Part shown: positions 22,581 to 31,814 of the stretch, piece by piece
Layout: each line of letters starts with the position of its first letter
Numbering within the stretch: position 1 is the stretch's first letter
Assembly (NCBI GenBank): GCA_963812255.1
Contig: CAWEUM010000005.1
Location: forward strand, 2,170,001 to 2,234,000
Origin: DATJGR01 sp963812255
GTDB lineage: Bacteria; Pseudomonadota; Gammaproteobacteria; Pseudomonadales; Azotimanducaceae
Length of the DNA stretch: 64,000 nt
Direction of reading: 5' to 3'
The notes under the pieces: model-generated
What the model was told of the DNA's origin: nothing
What the model saw: the letters and a program-made list of their open reading frames with translations, nothing else
Databases searched by the model: none
Made by a program: the position numbers and the translations under genes

Positions 22581-24647
22581 TCAGCTCGTCTTCAGCGCCG
22601 CCATCAGTTCCTGGTGCGAGTGGATCGGCAGCGAACAGGCGAGTCCCTTGCAAATGTATGCAGTACATTGCCGCTGCTTCTCGGCTGAAACCAGTCGCGG
22701 CATGTAGTTCGGCATCACGCCCGAATCCTCGTACGGAATCCCGAACGCGTGTCGCCATGGTTTGTAGCCGGAGCGAATCGGACGCAGCCAATCTTCAAGC
22801 TCTACCCTCGGTCCGCGGACAATGACGAGTTCCGGAGGTGTCGCTTCATCTTCGAGCGCGGACAACAGCGTCGCATGGCCGGCCGGATATTGTTCCATCG
22901 CCGTCCGCGCCCAGCGCAATGTGCCACTCGCGGCATCGAGGTAGCGCGTTTCGCCCAGCAGATGTCCGAGCAGATTCAGCGACCGTGCAAGCACCCCGTT
23001 GCCGGGCGGCATGGCATCGTCGGCGGACGGCTTCGGGCGATGAATCAGATGCTCATGATCGTGCGCTGTGAAGAAGAAGCCACCCGCGTCGGTGTCGTAG
23101 AAACGCGCAATGACGGTATCGGCCAGCAGTTTTGCGAGGCGGATATCGGCGTTGCGCCACCGCGCCTGCAGCAGTGCGAGCAGTCCATCGAGCAGGTTCG
23201 CGTAGTCGTCGAGATAGGCCGCGTGGCGGACGAGGCCGTCGCGCCAGGTGGCGAACAGCTGTCCGCCGATCAGCATCCGGTTGCGGATGAAGTCCGCCGC
23301 ACGCGTCGCCGAATCGACCCAGTCTGGCTCGCCGAGCACCAGGGCGGCGCGCGCCATTCCGCGGATCGCGATGCCATTCCAGGCTGTCAGGATCTTGTCG
23401 TCCTTTGCGGGTGGGACTCGCCGACTGCGCGTCTCGAACAGTTTCGCTCGCGCGCTCGATAGGAGTGTATCGGCTTCGTCGCGCGCCATCGCGAGGCGGT
23501 CGACCACCGCGTGCCACGCGTCGCTGCGATGCAGGTTCCATTTGCCTTCGAAGTTCGCCGGCTTGTCGAGCCCATATAGCGTTTCGATGACGAGATATTC
23601 ATCGGCCGTCAACAGCCGTTTGATCTCGTCGCGACGCCAGACATAGAACTTGCCTTCCTCGCCTTCGGAGTCTGCATCGATGGCGCTGAAATAGCCGCCG
23701 TCGGGGTGCTGCATCTCGCGCATCAGCCACGCGGCCGTTTCGCGCACCGCACCTTCGAACAGGGGGTCCGGGCCGATCGCCAGCGCATCCGCGTAGACAC
23801 CGAGCAAAGCGCCATTGTCGTACAGCATCTTTTCGAAGTGCGGGATCATCCACCGCGCATCGGTCGAGTAGCGGCAGAAGCCGCCGCCGATATGATCGTA
23901 AATGCCGCCACGCGCGATGTGGGTCAACGTGATCATCGCCATCTCGAGCGTTTCGCGATCTTTTGGGGGTGTGAATGCCCAATAGCGCAGCAACCGTTCG
24001 ATCGTCGCCGGCATCGGAAACTTCGGCGCGCCGCCAAATCCGCCTTCGCGCGCGTCGTACGCAGACGCGAGTTGATCGCGCCCCAGCTTCAGCAGCACGT
24101 CGTCCTTCAGATTGCCCGGCGCGGTCTGCGGATTGAGGCCGGCGAGTACGTTGGTCAACTTGGTGCCTTGGGCAGCGAGTTCATCGTGTTGATCGCGAAA
24201 CACTTGCGCCACGCGCCTCAGCAGATCGCCGAATCCGGGCAACTGATAGCGCGGTGTCTTCGGAAAATAGGTGCCGCCGAAAAACGGAATGAGCGTCTTT
24301 GGGTCGAGAAACATCGTCAGCGGCCAGCCGCCGCCTTGTTGCGTCATCAGCTGATGCGCGGTCTGGTACACCTTGTCGATGTCGGGCCGCTCTTCGCGAT
24401 CGACTTTGATGTTGATGAACAGCTCGTTCATCGTTTGCGCCGTCGTTGGATCCTCGAACGACTCGTGCGCCATCACGTGGCACCAGTGGCATGCGGAATA
24501 GCCGATCGACAACAGAATGGGCTTCGCTTCGTCGCGCGCCTTCGTGAGCGCGTCGGCGCACCACGGATACCAGTCGACGGGATTGGCTGCGTGCTGTAGC
24601 AGATACGGGCTCGTTTCATCGGCCAGCCGGTTCCTGCCGGATGCCAT
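22581..24647 (-). CDS. YyaL/SPATA20-type thioredoxin-fold and six-hairpin glycosidase-like protein
   Basis: 688 residues from ATG 24647 (MASGRNRLADETSPYLLQHA). Residues 1-165 are the DUF255 thioredoxin-like domain with the hallmark YLLQHAANPVDWYPW and GYSACHWCHVMAHESF (C53 and C56). The rest is an alpha/alpha toroid like N-acylglucosamine epimerases (GGIYDHIGGGFCRYSTDARW, HFEKMLYDNGALLGVYADAL). The family is near-universal but its function is unsettled. An ATG at 24683 would add 12 residues. The frame beyond this, to 24968, is the shadow of the divergent methyltransferase gene. Confidence 0.93.
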   Translation of the reverse strand: MASGRNRLADETSPYLLQHAANPVDWYPWCADALTKARDEAKPILLSIGYSACHWCHVMAHESFEDPTTAQTMNELFINIKVDREERPDIDKVYQTAHQLMTQQGGGWPLTMFLDPKTLIPFFGGTYFPKTPRYQLPGFGDLLRRVAQVFRDQHDELAAQGTKLTNVLAGLNPQTAPGNLKDDVLLKLGRDQLASAYDAREGGFGGAPKFPMPATIERLLRYWAFTPPKDRETLEMAMITLTHIARGGIYDHIGGGFCRYSTDARWMIPHFEKMLYDNGALLGVYADALAIGPDPLFEGAVRETAAWLMREMQHPDGGYFSAIDADSEGEEGKFYVWRRDEIKRLLTADEYLVIETLYGLDKPANFEGKWNLHRSDAWHAVVDRLAMARDEADTLLSSARAKLFETRSRRVPPAKDDKILTAWNGIAIRGMARAALVLGEPDWVDSATRAADFIRNRMLIGGQLFATWRDGLVRHAAYLDDYANLLDGLLALLQARWRNADIRLAKLLADTVIARFYDTDAGGFFFTAHDHEHLIHRPKPSADDAMPPGNGVLARSLNLLGHLLGETRYLDAASGTLRWARTAMEQYPAGHATLLSALEDEATPPELVIVRGPRVELEDWLRPIRSGYKPWRHAFGIPYEDSGVMPNYMPRLVSAEKQRQCTAYICKGLACSLPIHSHQELMAALKTS

Positions 24648-24722
24648 CGTGACGCTGTCCTGCGGCGCTTGTACATCGCACATAATAGCCGATTGCCCGC
24701 GGCGCAGTTTTTGACACGGACC

Positions 24723-25883
24723 ATGGACACCCTGAAGCTGAAACCCGCCCACGAGCGACGCGCAAAGCGCGGTCATCCATGGGTTTATTCGAACGAGATC
24801 GATGTCGCCGCAACGCCGTTGAAAGACGTCGCACCAGGCGCGACGGTACGCGTGCTCGACAGCGACGGTACGTTGATCGGGCATGGCCATGCGAGTCCGG
24901 CGAACCTCATCGCGGTGAGATTGCTCAGCCGCGAACCGGTGTTGGCCGATGATCTCATTGCGCGGCATCTCGAGCGCGCATTGCGCTGGCGCGAGCGCCT
25001 CTATCGCCGACCCTACTATCGGTGGGCATACGGCGAAGGCGACGGGTTACCGGGACTCGTTGTCGATCGCTACGGTGATGCCTGCGTCATTCAGACGTCG
25101 ACGTGGGGCATGGAGGCGGCGCTTGAACAGATCGTTGCGGCGGTCGATGCGCTCGCGGCACCGGCGACTCTGATCGTCAAGAACAACAATAGTGCACGCA
25201 TTGCCGAGGGTTTGCCGGCCTACGTCGATGTCCGTCGCGGCATTCCCGAGGCGCTGGTTGTCGAGGGCGACGCGAGCTTCGCGGTGCACCTGGCCGAGGG
25301 CCAGAAGACCGGTTGGTTTTTCGATCAGGCCGACAATCGCGCGCGTTTTGCGGAGATGTATCGCGATGCACGCGTGCTCGATCTGTACAGCTATGTCGGT
25401 GGCTGGGGGGTGCGCGCAGCATTGCGCGGCGCGAATCGGGTCATCTGTGTCGATTCGTCCGAAGCCGCTGTCACGGCCACTCGTTCGAATGCGCAACGTA
25501 ACGGAGTGGGTAGTTCCGTATCAGCGGTTCGCGCGGATGTATCCGATTATCTGGCCGATCATAAGGAAAAGTACGATGTCGTGGTGCTGGATCCACCCGC
25601 GCTGGTTCGGCGCCGAAAGGATCTCAAAGGCGCCAGTTCCCTGTACCGACACCTCAATCGAGCCGCGATCGCATGTCTGGCGCCGGGCGGTTTGCTGGTG
25701 ACGTGTTCGTGCTCCGCGCAACTCGATGCGCCAACGCATCTCGGTATCGTGCGCGCGGGCGCGCGTCAGGCGCGGCGCGACCTCGTCGTTGTCGGTCGCG
25801 GCAGTATGCCGGCGGATCATCCGGTGCATCCGCTGATCATCGAAAGCGAGTATTTGAAGTGCGTGTTTCTGCGTGCAAATTAG
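24723..25883 (+). CDS. rlmI: Class I rRNA methyltransferase, RlmI-like (23S rRNA m5C)
   Basis: 386 residues from ATG 24723. N-terminal PUA domain (RRAKRGHPWVYSNEI, VRVLDSDGTLIGHGHASPAN), then the linker EGDGLPGLVVDRYGD, then a Rossmann methyltransferase with VLDLYSYVGGWGVRAAL, the catalytic-loop DPPALVRRRKD and the TCSCSAQL cysteine motif. RlmI methylates C1962 of E. coli 23S rRNA; relatives include RlmO-type enzymes, so the exact base is inferred. It diverges from the YyaL-type gene across 75 bases and is followed by rppH. Confidence 0.85.
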   Translation: MDTLKLKPAHERRAKRGHPWVYSNEIDVAATPLKDVAPGATVRVLDSDGTLIGHGHASPANLIAVRLLSREPVLADDLIARHLERALRWRERLYRRPYYRWAYGEGDGLPGLVVDRYGDACVIQTSTWGMEAALEQIVAAVDALAAPATLIVKNNNSARIAEGLPAYVDVRRGIPEALVVEGDASFAVHLAEGQKTGWFFDQADNRARFAEMYRDARVLDLYSYVGGWGVRAALRGANRVICVDSSEAAVTATRSNAQRNGVGSSVSAVRADVSDYLADHKEKYDVVVLDPPALVRRRKDLKGASSLYRHLNRAAIACLAPGGLLVTCSCSAQLDAPTHLGIVRAGARQARRDLVVVGRGSMPADHPVHPLIIESEYLKCVFLRAN

Positions 25884-25973
25884 CGTTCCGCCGCATTCCA
25901 CCACGATCCAGTTTGCCAGCCCTGCCGGAATTGAGCAGACTTCCAATAGCAATTGGTGCGGGAGATCGGCACA

Positions 25974-26462
25974 GTGGTGGATGCCGATGGGTTCAGGCCG
26001 AACGTCGGGATCGTGGTTGCCAACGATTTGGGCAAGGTGCTGTGGGCGCGGCGCATCGGCGGTCGTGACGCATGGCAGTTTCCACAAGGCGGCATTCAGG
26101 AACACGAGACGCCAGAGCAAGCGCTGTTCCGGGAGTTGCACGAAGAGGTGGGGCTCGACGAGCGGTGCGTAAAAATCCTCGCATGCACGTCGGGATGGTT
26201 GCGTTACCGGCTGCCGAAGCGGCTGCGCCGACACAACTCGGCGCCTGACTTCAAGGGCCAGAAGCAGAAATGGTTTCTGCTGAAGATGATCGCAGACGAC
26301 AAGTGCGTTTGCGTGACGGCTTCGGGAAAGCCGGAGTTCGATGACTGGCGTTGGGTGAGCTATTGGTACCCTGTCAGTCAAGTGGTTGAATTCAAGCGCG
26401 ATGTCTACCGCCAGGCGTTGAAGGAACTCGCACCCAGATTGGTCGTAGCCGCTCGCCGCTAA
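25974..26462 (+). CDS. rppH: RNA pyrophosphohydrolase (Nudix)
   Basis: 162 residues from GTG 25974 (V-V-D-A-D-G-FRPNVGIVVAN), preceded by GGGAG; the neighbouring GTG at 25977 or the ATG at 25953 are alternatives, and E. coli RppH starts at the equivalent MIDDDG. The Nudix box is GGIQEHETPEQALFRELHEE followed by VGL. RWVSYWYPVSQVVEFKRDVY is the RppH tail. It removes pyrophosphate from mRNA 5' ends to trigger decay. It lies 15 bases before ptsP, the order found in many gammaproteobacteria. Confidence 0.95.
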   Translation: MVDADGFRPNVGIVVANDLGKVLWARRIGGRDAWQFPQGGIQEHETPEQALFRELHEEVGLDERCVKILACTSGWLRYRLPKRLRRHNSAPDFKGQKQKWFLLKMIADDKCVCVTASGKPEFDDWRWVSYWYPVSQVVEFKRDVYRQALKELAPRLVVAARR

Positions 26463-26477
26463 AGGACACGCGCCTCC

Positions 26478-28763
26478 ATGCTCGAAACCCTGCGCAGCAT
26501 CGTTCAGGACGTCAATTCGGCGCCGACGTTCGGTCATGCGCTGGACGTCATCGTGTCGCGCGTGCGCGCGGCGATGGGCACCGAAGTCTGCTCGATCTAT
26601 CTCGCGGACCCGGCCCGCGATCGCTACCTGTTCTGCGCGACCGAGGGTCTCAACAAGGACGCGATCGGTCATCTGTACCTCGAAAACGGCCAGGGCCTCG
26701 TCGCGCTCGTGGGCAGCCGCGCCGAACCGATCAACCTCGAAGATGCGACGCGCCACCCGAGCTTCCACTACCTGCCCGAGATCGGCGAGGAGCCGTTTCA
26801 TGCCTTCCTCGGTGTACCGATCATTCAGCAGCGGCGGGTGCTCGGCGTGCTCGTCGTTCAACAACGCGATCGGCGCCGCTTCGATGAGAGCGAAGAAGCG
26901 TTCCTCGTCACGCTGTCGGCGCAGTTGGCCGGCGTCATCGCGCACGCCGAAGCAACCGGCGACGTTGCGCACCTCGGGGAAGGCCCGGCGGAACGGCAGG
27001 ATGCACGATTCATCGGAGTGCCGGGCGCTCCCGGCATTTGCGTGGGTACCGCCGTCGTCATTCACCCGAAGGCGATCCTGGAGAGTGTGCCGGACCGCGA
27101 CGCGGAGGATGTGACCGTCGAACTGATGCTGTTCGACCGCGCGATCACCGAAGTGCGCGACGATATCCAGAGCATTCGCAGACAGCTCGCGCAGACGTTG
27201 CCGCCGGAGGAACTCGCGCTGTTCGATGCATATCTGCACATGCTCGACGATGCGGCGTTCGCCGGCGACGTGCGCAACCGCATTCGCAATGGACAGTGGG
27301 CGCAGGGTGCGTTGCGTCAGGTGATCATGGAACACGTCCGTGCATTCGACAGCATGGAAGATTCGTATCTGTCCGAGCGTGGCGCCGACGTCAAAGAACT
27401 CGGCCAGCGGGTACTCGCGTACATGCAGGATCTACGGCAGAAGAAAGTGCATTTCCCCGATGCGACGATTCTGATCGGCGAGGAAGTGACGCCGGCGATG
27501 ATCGCGGAAATACCGCCGGAAAAACTCAAAGGGGTGGTGTCGCAGCGCGGCTCGGGTAACTCGCACGTGGCGATCTTTGCGCGTTCGCTTGGCATTCCGG
27601 CGGTCATGGGTGCGCTCGATCTACCGTTGTTCGGCGTCGATGGTCGGCCGCTGATCGTCGATGGGTTCCTCGGCCACCTATTCGTCAATCCGTCGACCCA
27701 CCTGACGAACCACTATCAGGACCTGATGGAGGAAGAGCGTGAGTTCTCGGAAGAACTCAAAGAGCTCAAGGATGCACCGAGCGTGACCCGCGACGGTCGG
27801 CGCGTGCAGTTGTGGGTGAATATCGGTCTGAGCAGCGACCTTTCTCGGTCGTTGGATCGCGGTGCGGAAGGCATAGGTCTGTTCCGCACTGAAATGCCAT
27901 TCATGACGCTCGACCGGTTCCCAACGGAAGAGGAACAGCGCGTCATCTATCGGGAGCTCATGGAAGCGTTCTCCCCACACCCGGTCACGATGCGCACGCT
28001 CGACATTGGTGGCGACAAGGCGTTGTCGTATTTTCCGATTCACGAAGACAATCCGTTCCTCGGCTGGCGCGGCATCCGCATCACGCTCGATCATCCGGAG
28101 ATTTTCCTCGCCCAGGTGCGCGCGATGATCAAATCGAGCGCCGGGCTCAGCAATCGTCTGCGCATCATGTTGCCGATGATCTCGAACCTGAAGGAAGTCA
28201 TCGAGGCGAAGAGCCTGATCCAACGCGCCCACGCAGAGGTCGTAGAGGAAGGCATTGGTGTCCGGATGCCGGAGATCGGGGTGATGATCGAAGTCCCGGC
28301 GGCCGTCTATCAGGCGCGACTACTCGCAAAGCAGGTGGATTTTCTCGCAGTCGGCTCGAATGACCTGACCCAGTACATGCTCGCGGTCGACCGCAACAAT
28401 CCACGCGTGGCGCCGCTCTACCGCGACCTGCATCCGGCTGTTCTGCACGCGCTGCGCGAGGTCGCGACGGCGGCACACAGTGAAGGCAAAGTCGTTGGCA
28501 TCTGCGGCGAATTGGCCGGTACACCAACTGGCGCGGTGTTGTGTCTGGCAATGGGCTTCGATGTGCTGTCTATGAACTCGACCAACCTGCCGCGCGTGAA
28601 GTGGGTCATCCGCAACATCTCGATGATGCAGGCGCGGCGCTGGCTCGTCAGCGTATTGCGCATGAGCCAGGTGGAAGAAATCGAGGAATTCATGCGTGAG
28701 GCGTTGATCGAAGCGGGACTCGGCCGCGTCGTACCGAGCTACGACGGCACGCCGGCGGCCTGA
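26478..28763 (+). CDS. ptsP: Phosphoenolpyruvate-protein phosphotransferase, nitrogen PTS (EI-Ntr)
   Basis: 761 residues. A GAF domain (about 15-155: FGHALDVIVSRVRAAMGTEV, then FHAFLGVPIIQQRRVLGVLV) sits ahead of the enzyme I core. The phospho-accepting histidine is H363 in RGSGNSHVAIFARSLGIPAV. The C-terminal PEP-binding barrel has RTEMPFMTLDRFP, TLDIGGDKALSYFP and GSNDLTQYMLAVDRNNP. EI-Ntr phosphorylates NPr and then EIIA-Ntr to signal nitrogen and potassium status. The rppH-ptsP pair is conserved. Confidence 0.97.
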   Translation: MLETLRSIVQDVNSAPTFGHALDVIVSRVRAAMGTEVCSIYLADPARDRYLFCATEGLNKDAIGHLYLENGQGLVALVGSRAEPINLEDATRHPSFHYLPEIGEEPFHAFLGVPIIQQRRVLGVLVVQQRDRRRFDESEEAFLVTLSAQLAGVIAHAEATGDVAHLGEGPAERQDARFIGVPGAPGICVGTAVVIHPKAILESVPDRDAEDVTVELMLFDRAITEVRDDIQSIRRQLAQTLPPEELALFDAYLHMLDDAAFAGDVRNRIRNGQWAQGALRQVIMEHVRAFDSMEDSYLSERGADVKELGQRVLAYMQDLRQKKVHFPDATILIGEEVTPAMIAEIPPEKLKGVVSQRGSGNSHVAIFARSLGIPAVMGALDLPLFGVDGRPLIVDGFLGHLFVNPSTHLTNHYQDLMEEEREFSEELKELKDAPSVTRDGRRVQLWVNIGLSSDLSRSLDRGAEGIGLFRTEMPFMTLDRFPTEEEQRVIYRELMEAFSPHPVTMRTLDIGGDKALSYFPIHEDNPFLGWRGIRITLDHPEIFLAQVRAMIKSSAGLSNRLRIMLPMISNLKEVIEAKSLIQRAHAEVVEEGIGVRMPEIGVMIEVPAAVYQARLLAKQVDFLAVGSNDLTQYMLAVDRNNPRVAPLYRDLHPAVLHALREVATAAHSEGKVVGICGELAGTPTGAVLCLAMGFDVLSMNSTNLPRVKWVIRNISMMQARRWLVSVLRMSQVEEIEEFMREALIEAGLGRVVPSYDGTPAA

Positions 28764-28820
28764 GGGTCAGAGCCCTCGCAGGTTCGGCCGTGGTTCCGAC
28801 CACTGCAATGCTCTGATCCC
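28764..28820. terminator. Hairpin between convergent ptsP and NRDE gene
   Basis: GGGTCAGAGC at 28764-28773 pairs with GCTCTGATCCC at 28810-28820 (one bulged base), spanning exactly the gap between the two stop codons. A long loop contains a second small stem. It shares the GTCAGAG stem core with hairpins at 31759 and 37277. No U-run, so efficiency is unclear. Confidence 0.55.
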
Positions 28821-29578
28821 TATCGCAGCGCCAACGTGTGATCGACCCTTTGCAGGGGCACCCCTTGCGGTCCGAACGTCTGCTCGCTGAACCGTACCTG
28901 CGTCGTGGTGATCGTCACCGCGGTACTCGCGCGTGTTCCATATTCGTCGCCGCGAATGAACAGCGGCGCCACGCGGCGCTCGAACTCTATCTCGTTGCCG
29001 CGCTGCGGGAGTGCCTCATCGCCCGGTACGCTGTCGTCGGCGAGCAGCCCAATGAGATCGTCGGCCGAGTAATCGCCGTCGTTCACCAGATTGCTCAGCG
29101 CGCGCGTGCCGCGTGTAACTTTGGGCCATGCGTCACCGTCCAGGTGCGTATTGGCGAGCCCGTGCACGCCACTCGACAGCGCGCGCGGGCCGGCGTTGCG
29201 ATTCGACGTGTACATCAACTCGTTGCCGTCCCACAGCAGCAGGCTGAAGCCGCGGTAGCGTTCGTTGTCGACGGCTTGCGCGTAAGCGCGGGCGCTTGCG
29301 TCGCCGCGCAGGAAATTCGCCGTCAGATCGCCGCGCGTGCCCGGTGGTATCGGACCTTCGGGCGTTTCGGAGAAATTCGTCACCGCGGCGAAGCGGCCGC
29401 TGGCGGAGACGCCGAGCCAGGTGCCGCGCGCGGTGAGATCGCGCCCGGCCAACACCTGCGGCGCGTCGGACCAGCGATGTGCCAACGCCGCCGGACGTGC
29501 GTAGAATTCGTCGCGGTTCGCCGCGACGATCAGCGGCGTGTCGGCACGCACCCTGTAGGCGAACAAAATCAGGCACAT
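28820..29578 (-). CDS. NRDE family protein (TANGO2-like)
   Basis: 252 residues from ATG 29578 (MCLILFAYRVRADTPLIVAA). The name motif NRDE is present in AANRDEFYARPA, and C2 would be the N-terminal nucleophile if the start methionine is removed, as in Ntn hydrolases. GTWLGVSASGRFAAVTNFSE and NRNAGPRALSSGVHGLAN are family blocks. TANGO2 has been tied to haem handling, but bacterial function is unknown. A longer frame to 29653 overlaps the divergent lgt promoter and is rejected. Confidence 0.93.
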   Translation of the reverse strand: MCLILFAYRVRADTPLIVAANRDEFYARPAALAHRWSDAPQVLAGRDLTARGTWLGVSASGRFAAVTNFSETPEGPIPPGTRGDLTANFLRGDASARAYAQAVDNERYRGFSLLLWDGNELMYTSNRNAGPRALSSGVHGLANTHLDGDAWPKVTRGTRALSNLVNDGDYSADDLIGLLADDSVPGDEALPQRGNEIEFERRVAPLFIRGDEYGTRASTAVTITTTQVRFSEQTFGPQGVPLQRVDHTLALR

Positions 29579-29651
29579 GCCCGAGCAGTGTTTGAAAGAG
29601 AGGTCGGCAGTGTAGCAGACCGACTTCTTCACCTGCTGGCAACGGAGCACC

Positions 29652-30479
29652 ATGCACTATCCTCACATCGATCCCGTCATCGTCGGCTTCGGACCCGTGG
29701 CAATCCGTTGGTACGGCCTCGCCTATCTGACCGGGTTCGTGCTCGCGTGGTGGCTCGGCAACAAACGCGCGCGCAGTCTGCACAGCGACTGGACGCCGCA
29801 GCAGGTATCCGACGTCGTGTTCTACGGCGCACTCGGCGCGGTGCTCGGCGGGCGCATCGGTTATGTAATCTTCTATGGCTTCAAACAGTTCATGGCCGAT
29901 CCGGCGTGGTTGCTGCGCATCTGGGACGGCGGCATGTCGTTCCACGGGGGGTTGATCGGTGTGATGGTGGCATTCGTGCTGTTTGCCCGCGCGACCCATC
30001 GGACGTTTTTTCAGGTGAGCGACTTCGTAGCGCCATTGGTGTCGCCCGGACTCGGTTTCGGCCGTCTCGGCAACTTCGCCAACACGGAGCTGCCGGGTCG
30101 CATGACCGACTCCGCACTCGGTATCGTCTATCCGTGTCACGCTGATGCGATCCGCGCGATGAACCCGCTGTGCACCGGCCAATGGGAAGACTTCGCGCGC
30201 TATCCGTCGCCGCTGTTTCAGGCCTTCGCGGAAGGTATCGTACTGTTCGCGATCGTCTGGCTGTATTCAGCCAGGCCTCGTCCGACGGCCGCTGTATCGG
30301 GTGTGTTTCTGGTCGCCTACGGCGTCCTGCGCGTGATTACCGAATTCTTTCGTGAGCCGGACGTGCAACTCGGCTTCATCGCGCTGAACTGGCTCACGAT
30401 GGGCCAGCTGTTGTCGATCCTGATGATTCTGTTTGGTATCGTCCTGCTGGCTCTCGCCTATCGGAAAAGGCCTGCATGA
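29652..30479 (+). CDS. lgt: Prolipoprotein diacylglyceryl transferase
   Basis: 275 residues, about seven membrane segments. It transfers diacylglycerol from phosphatidylglycerol to the lipobox cysteine of prolipoproteins. Signature blocks: VAIRWYGLAYLTGFVLAWWL, GGMSFHGGLIGVMVAF and FGRLGNFANTELPGR (the Lgt motif). CGGAG lies upstream of the ATG. It overlaps thyA by four bases (ATGA), and lgt-thyA-folA form one operon, an order found across gammaproteobacteria. Confidence 0.97.
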   Translation: MHYPHIDPVIVGFGPVAIRWYGLAYLTGFVLAWWLGNKRARSLHSDWTPQQVSDVVFYGALGAVLGGRIGYVIFYGFKQFMADPAWLLRIWDGGMSFHGGLIGVMVAFVLFARATHRTFFQVSDFVAPLVSPGLGFGRLGNFANTELPGRMTDSALGIVYPCHADAIRAMNPLCTGQWEDFARYPSPLFQAFAEGIVLFAIVWLYSARPRPTAAVSGVFLVAYGVLRVITEFFREPDVQLGFIALNWLTMGQLLSILMILFGIVLLALAYRKRPA

Positions 30480-31270
30480 AGCAATACCTCGATCTGATGC
30501 GGCGCATCCGAACGCACGGCGTAGCCCGTGACGATCGCACCGGTACCGGGACGCTGAGCGTATTCGGCCACCAGATGCGCTTCGATCTGGGCGCGGGGTT
30601 TCCGTTGGTTACGACTAAGAAGATGTTCCTGAAGGGCATCATCCACGAATTGCTGTGGTTCGTTGCGGGCAGTACCAATGTGCAGTATCTGCAGGATCAT
30701 GGCGTGCACATCTGGGACGATTGGGCAGACGATCAGGGCGATCTCGGGCCGGTATACGGATCGCAGTGGCGTTCGTGGCCGGCGCCCGACGGCAGCACGA
30801 TCGATCAGATCGGTCGTGTCATCAACGACATCAAGACCAATCCGAATTCGCGCCGGCTGATCGTCTCCGCGTGGAATGTGGCCGAAGTCGATCGGATGGC
30901 ATTGCCGCCGTGCCACATGCTGTTCCAGTTCTACGTTGCCGACGGCCGCCTGTCGTGTCAGCTGTACCAGCGCAGTGCCGACGTGTTCCTCGGCGTGCCG
31001 TTCAATATCGCCTCCTATGCTTTGTTGACGATGATGATTGCCCAGGTCACGGGGTTGAAGCCAGGTGAGTTCATTCACACGCTGGGCGATGCGCACCTGT
31101 ACATGAATCACCTCGAGCAGGCTGACGAGCAACTGACACGCGCGCCGCTGCCGTTGCCGCGGATGGAACTGGATCCCGACGTGCACGACATCCTCGGTTT
31201 CAAGTACGAGGACTTCACGTTGCGCGGCTACAAGAGCCTTCCTGCGATCAAAGCGCCGATTGCAGTCTGA
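30476..31270 (+). CDS. thyA: Thymidylate synthase
   Basis: 264 residues, identical in length to E. coli ThyA. Makes dTMP from dUMP using methylene-tetrahydrofolate. Catalytic cysteine is C146 in LPPCHMLFQFYV, the same number as in E. coli. Other blocks: DRTGTGTLSVFGHQMRF, RLSCQLYQRSADVFLGVPFN and GDAHLYMNHLEQ. Dihydrofolate produced here is recycled by FolA, encoded two bases downstream. Confidence 0.98.
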   Translation: MKQYLDLMRRIRTHGVARDDRTGTGTLSVFGHQMRFDLGAGFPLVTTKKMFLKGIIHELLWFVAGSTNVQYLQDHGVHIWDDWADDQGDLGPVYGSQWRSWPAPDGSTIDQIGRVINDIKTNPNSRRLIVSAWNVAEVDRMALPPCHMLFQFYVADGRLSCQLYQRSADVFLGVPFNIASYALLTMMIAQVTGLKPGEFIHTLGDAHLYMNHLEQADEQLTRAPLPLPRMELDPDVHDILGFKYEDFTLRGYKSLPAIKAPIAV

Positions 31271-31272
31271 AT

Positions 31273-31767
31273 ATGCGGCTGTCGTTGATCTGGGCGATGA
31301 CACGCAATCGCGTGATCGGCCGCAACAACGCGTTGCCGTGGCGTCTGCCCGACGAGATGCGCCATTTCATGCGTACCACGATCGGCAAGCCGGTGATCAT
31401 GGGACGCAGGCAATTCGAATCGATGGGCAAGCCGCTGCCGAAACGGGAGAACATCGTGCTGTCGCGGAACAGCGGATTTTCGCCCGACGGCACTGTCGTG
31501 GTGTCCACGCTGAATGATGCGATCAACCGCGCTCGCAACGTCTGTGGCGACAGCGGTGAGGCAATGGTGATCGGCGGCGCCCAGATCTATGCACTCGCGC
31601 TGCCACGCGCTGACCGCCTCTATTGCACGTTGATCGATGCGGAACTCGACGGTGATACCTGGTTCCCCGAGTTCGACGAGTCGCGCTGGCGTGAAGTCAG
31701 CCGGGAGACCCACGACGCCGACGTCCGGCATGCCTACGCATACACGATGCGCGTGCTTGAGAGATGA
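31273..31767 (+). CDS. folA: Dihydrofolate reductase
   Basis: 164 residues. Active-site acid D27 in LPWRLPDEMRHF has the E. coli number. VIGRNNALPW, GKPVIMGRRQFESMGKPLP and EAMVIGGAQIYALALP are the standard blocks. Starts two bases after thyA and ends within the left arm of a strong hairpin. Provides tetrahydrofolate for thyA and for the glycine cleavage system. Confidence 0.97.
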   Translation: MRLSLIWAMTRNRVIGRNNALPWRLPDEMRHFMRTTIGKPVIMGRRQFESMGKPLPKRENIVLSRNSGFSPDGTVVVSTLNDAINRARNVCGDSGEAMVIGGAQIYALALPRADRLYCTLIDAELDGDTWFPEFDESRWREVSRETHDADVRHAYAYTMRVLER

Positions 31768-31814
31768 AACGGTCAGTGTGCTTTGCGGAAAGGCACTCTG
31801 ACCTTTCATCTCTC
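31759..31814. terminator. Long bidirectional hairpin between folA and the facing gene
   Basis: GAGAGATGAAACGGTCAG on the left pairs with CTGACCTTTCATCTCTC on the right, with only a bulged C and few mismatches; the inner stem continues through GTGC/GGCAC. It covers the stop codons of both convergent genes. A striking 20-plus base-pair stem, likely a shared terminator or mRNA end stabiliser. Confidence 0.8.

Noticed and set aside
25521..27335. 604-codon minus-strand frame opposite rppH and ptsP
   Set aside because: Antisense to two conserved genes and rich in H, R and D as expected for a shadow.
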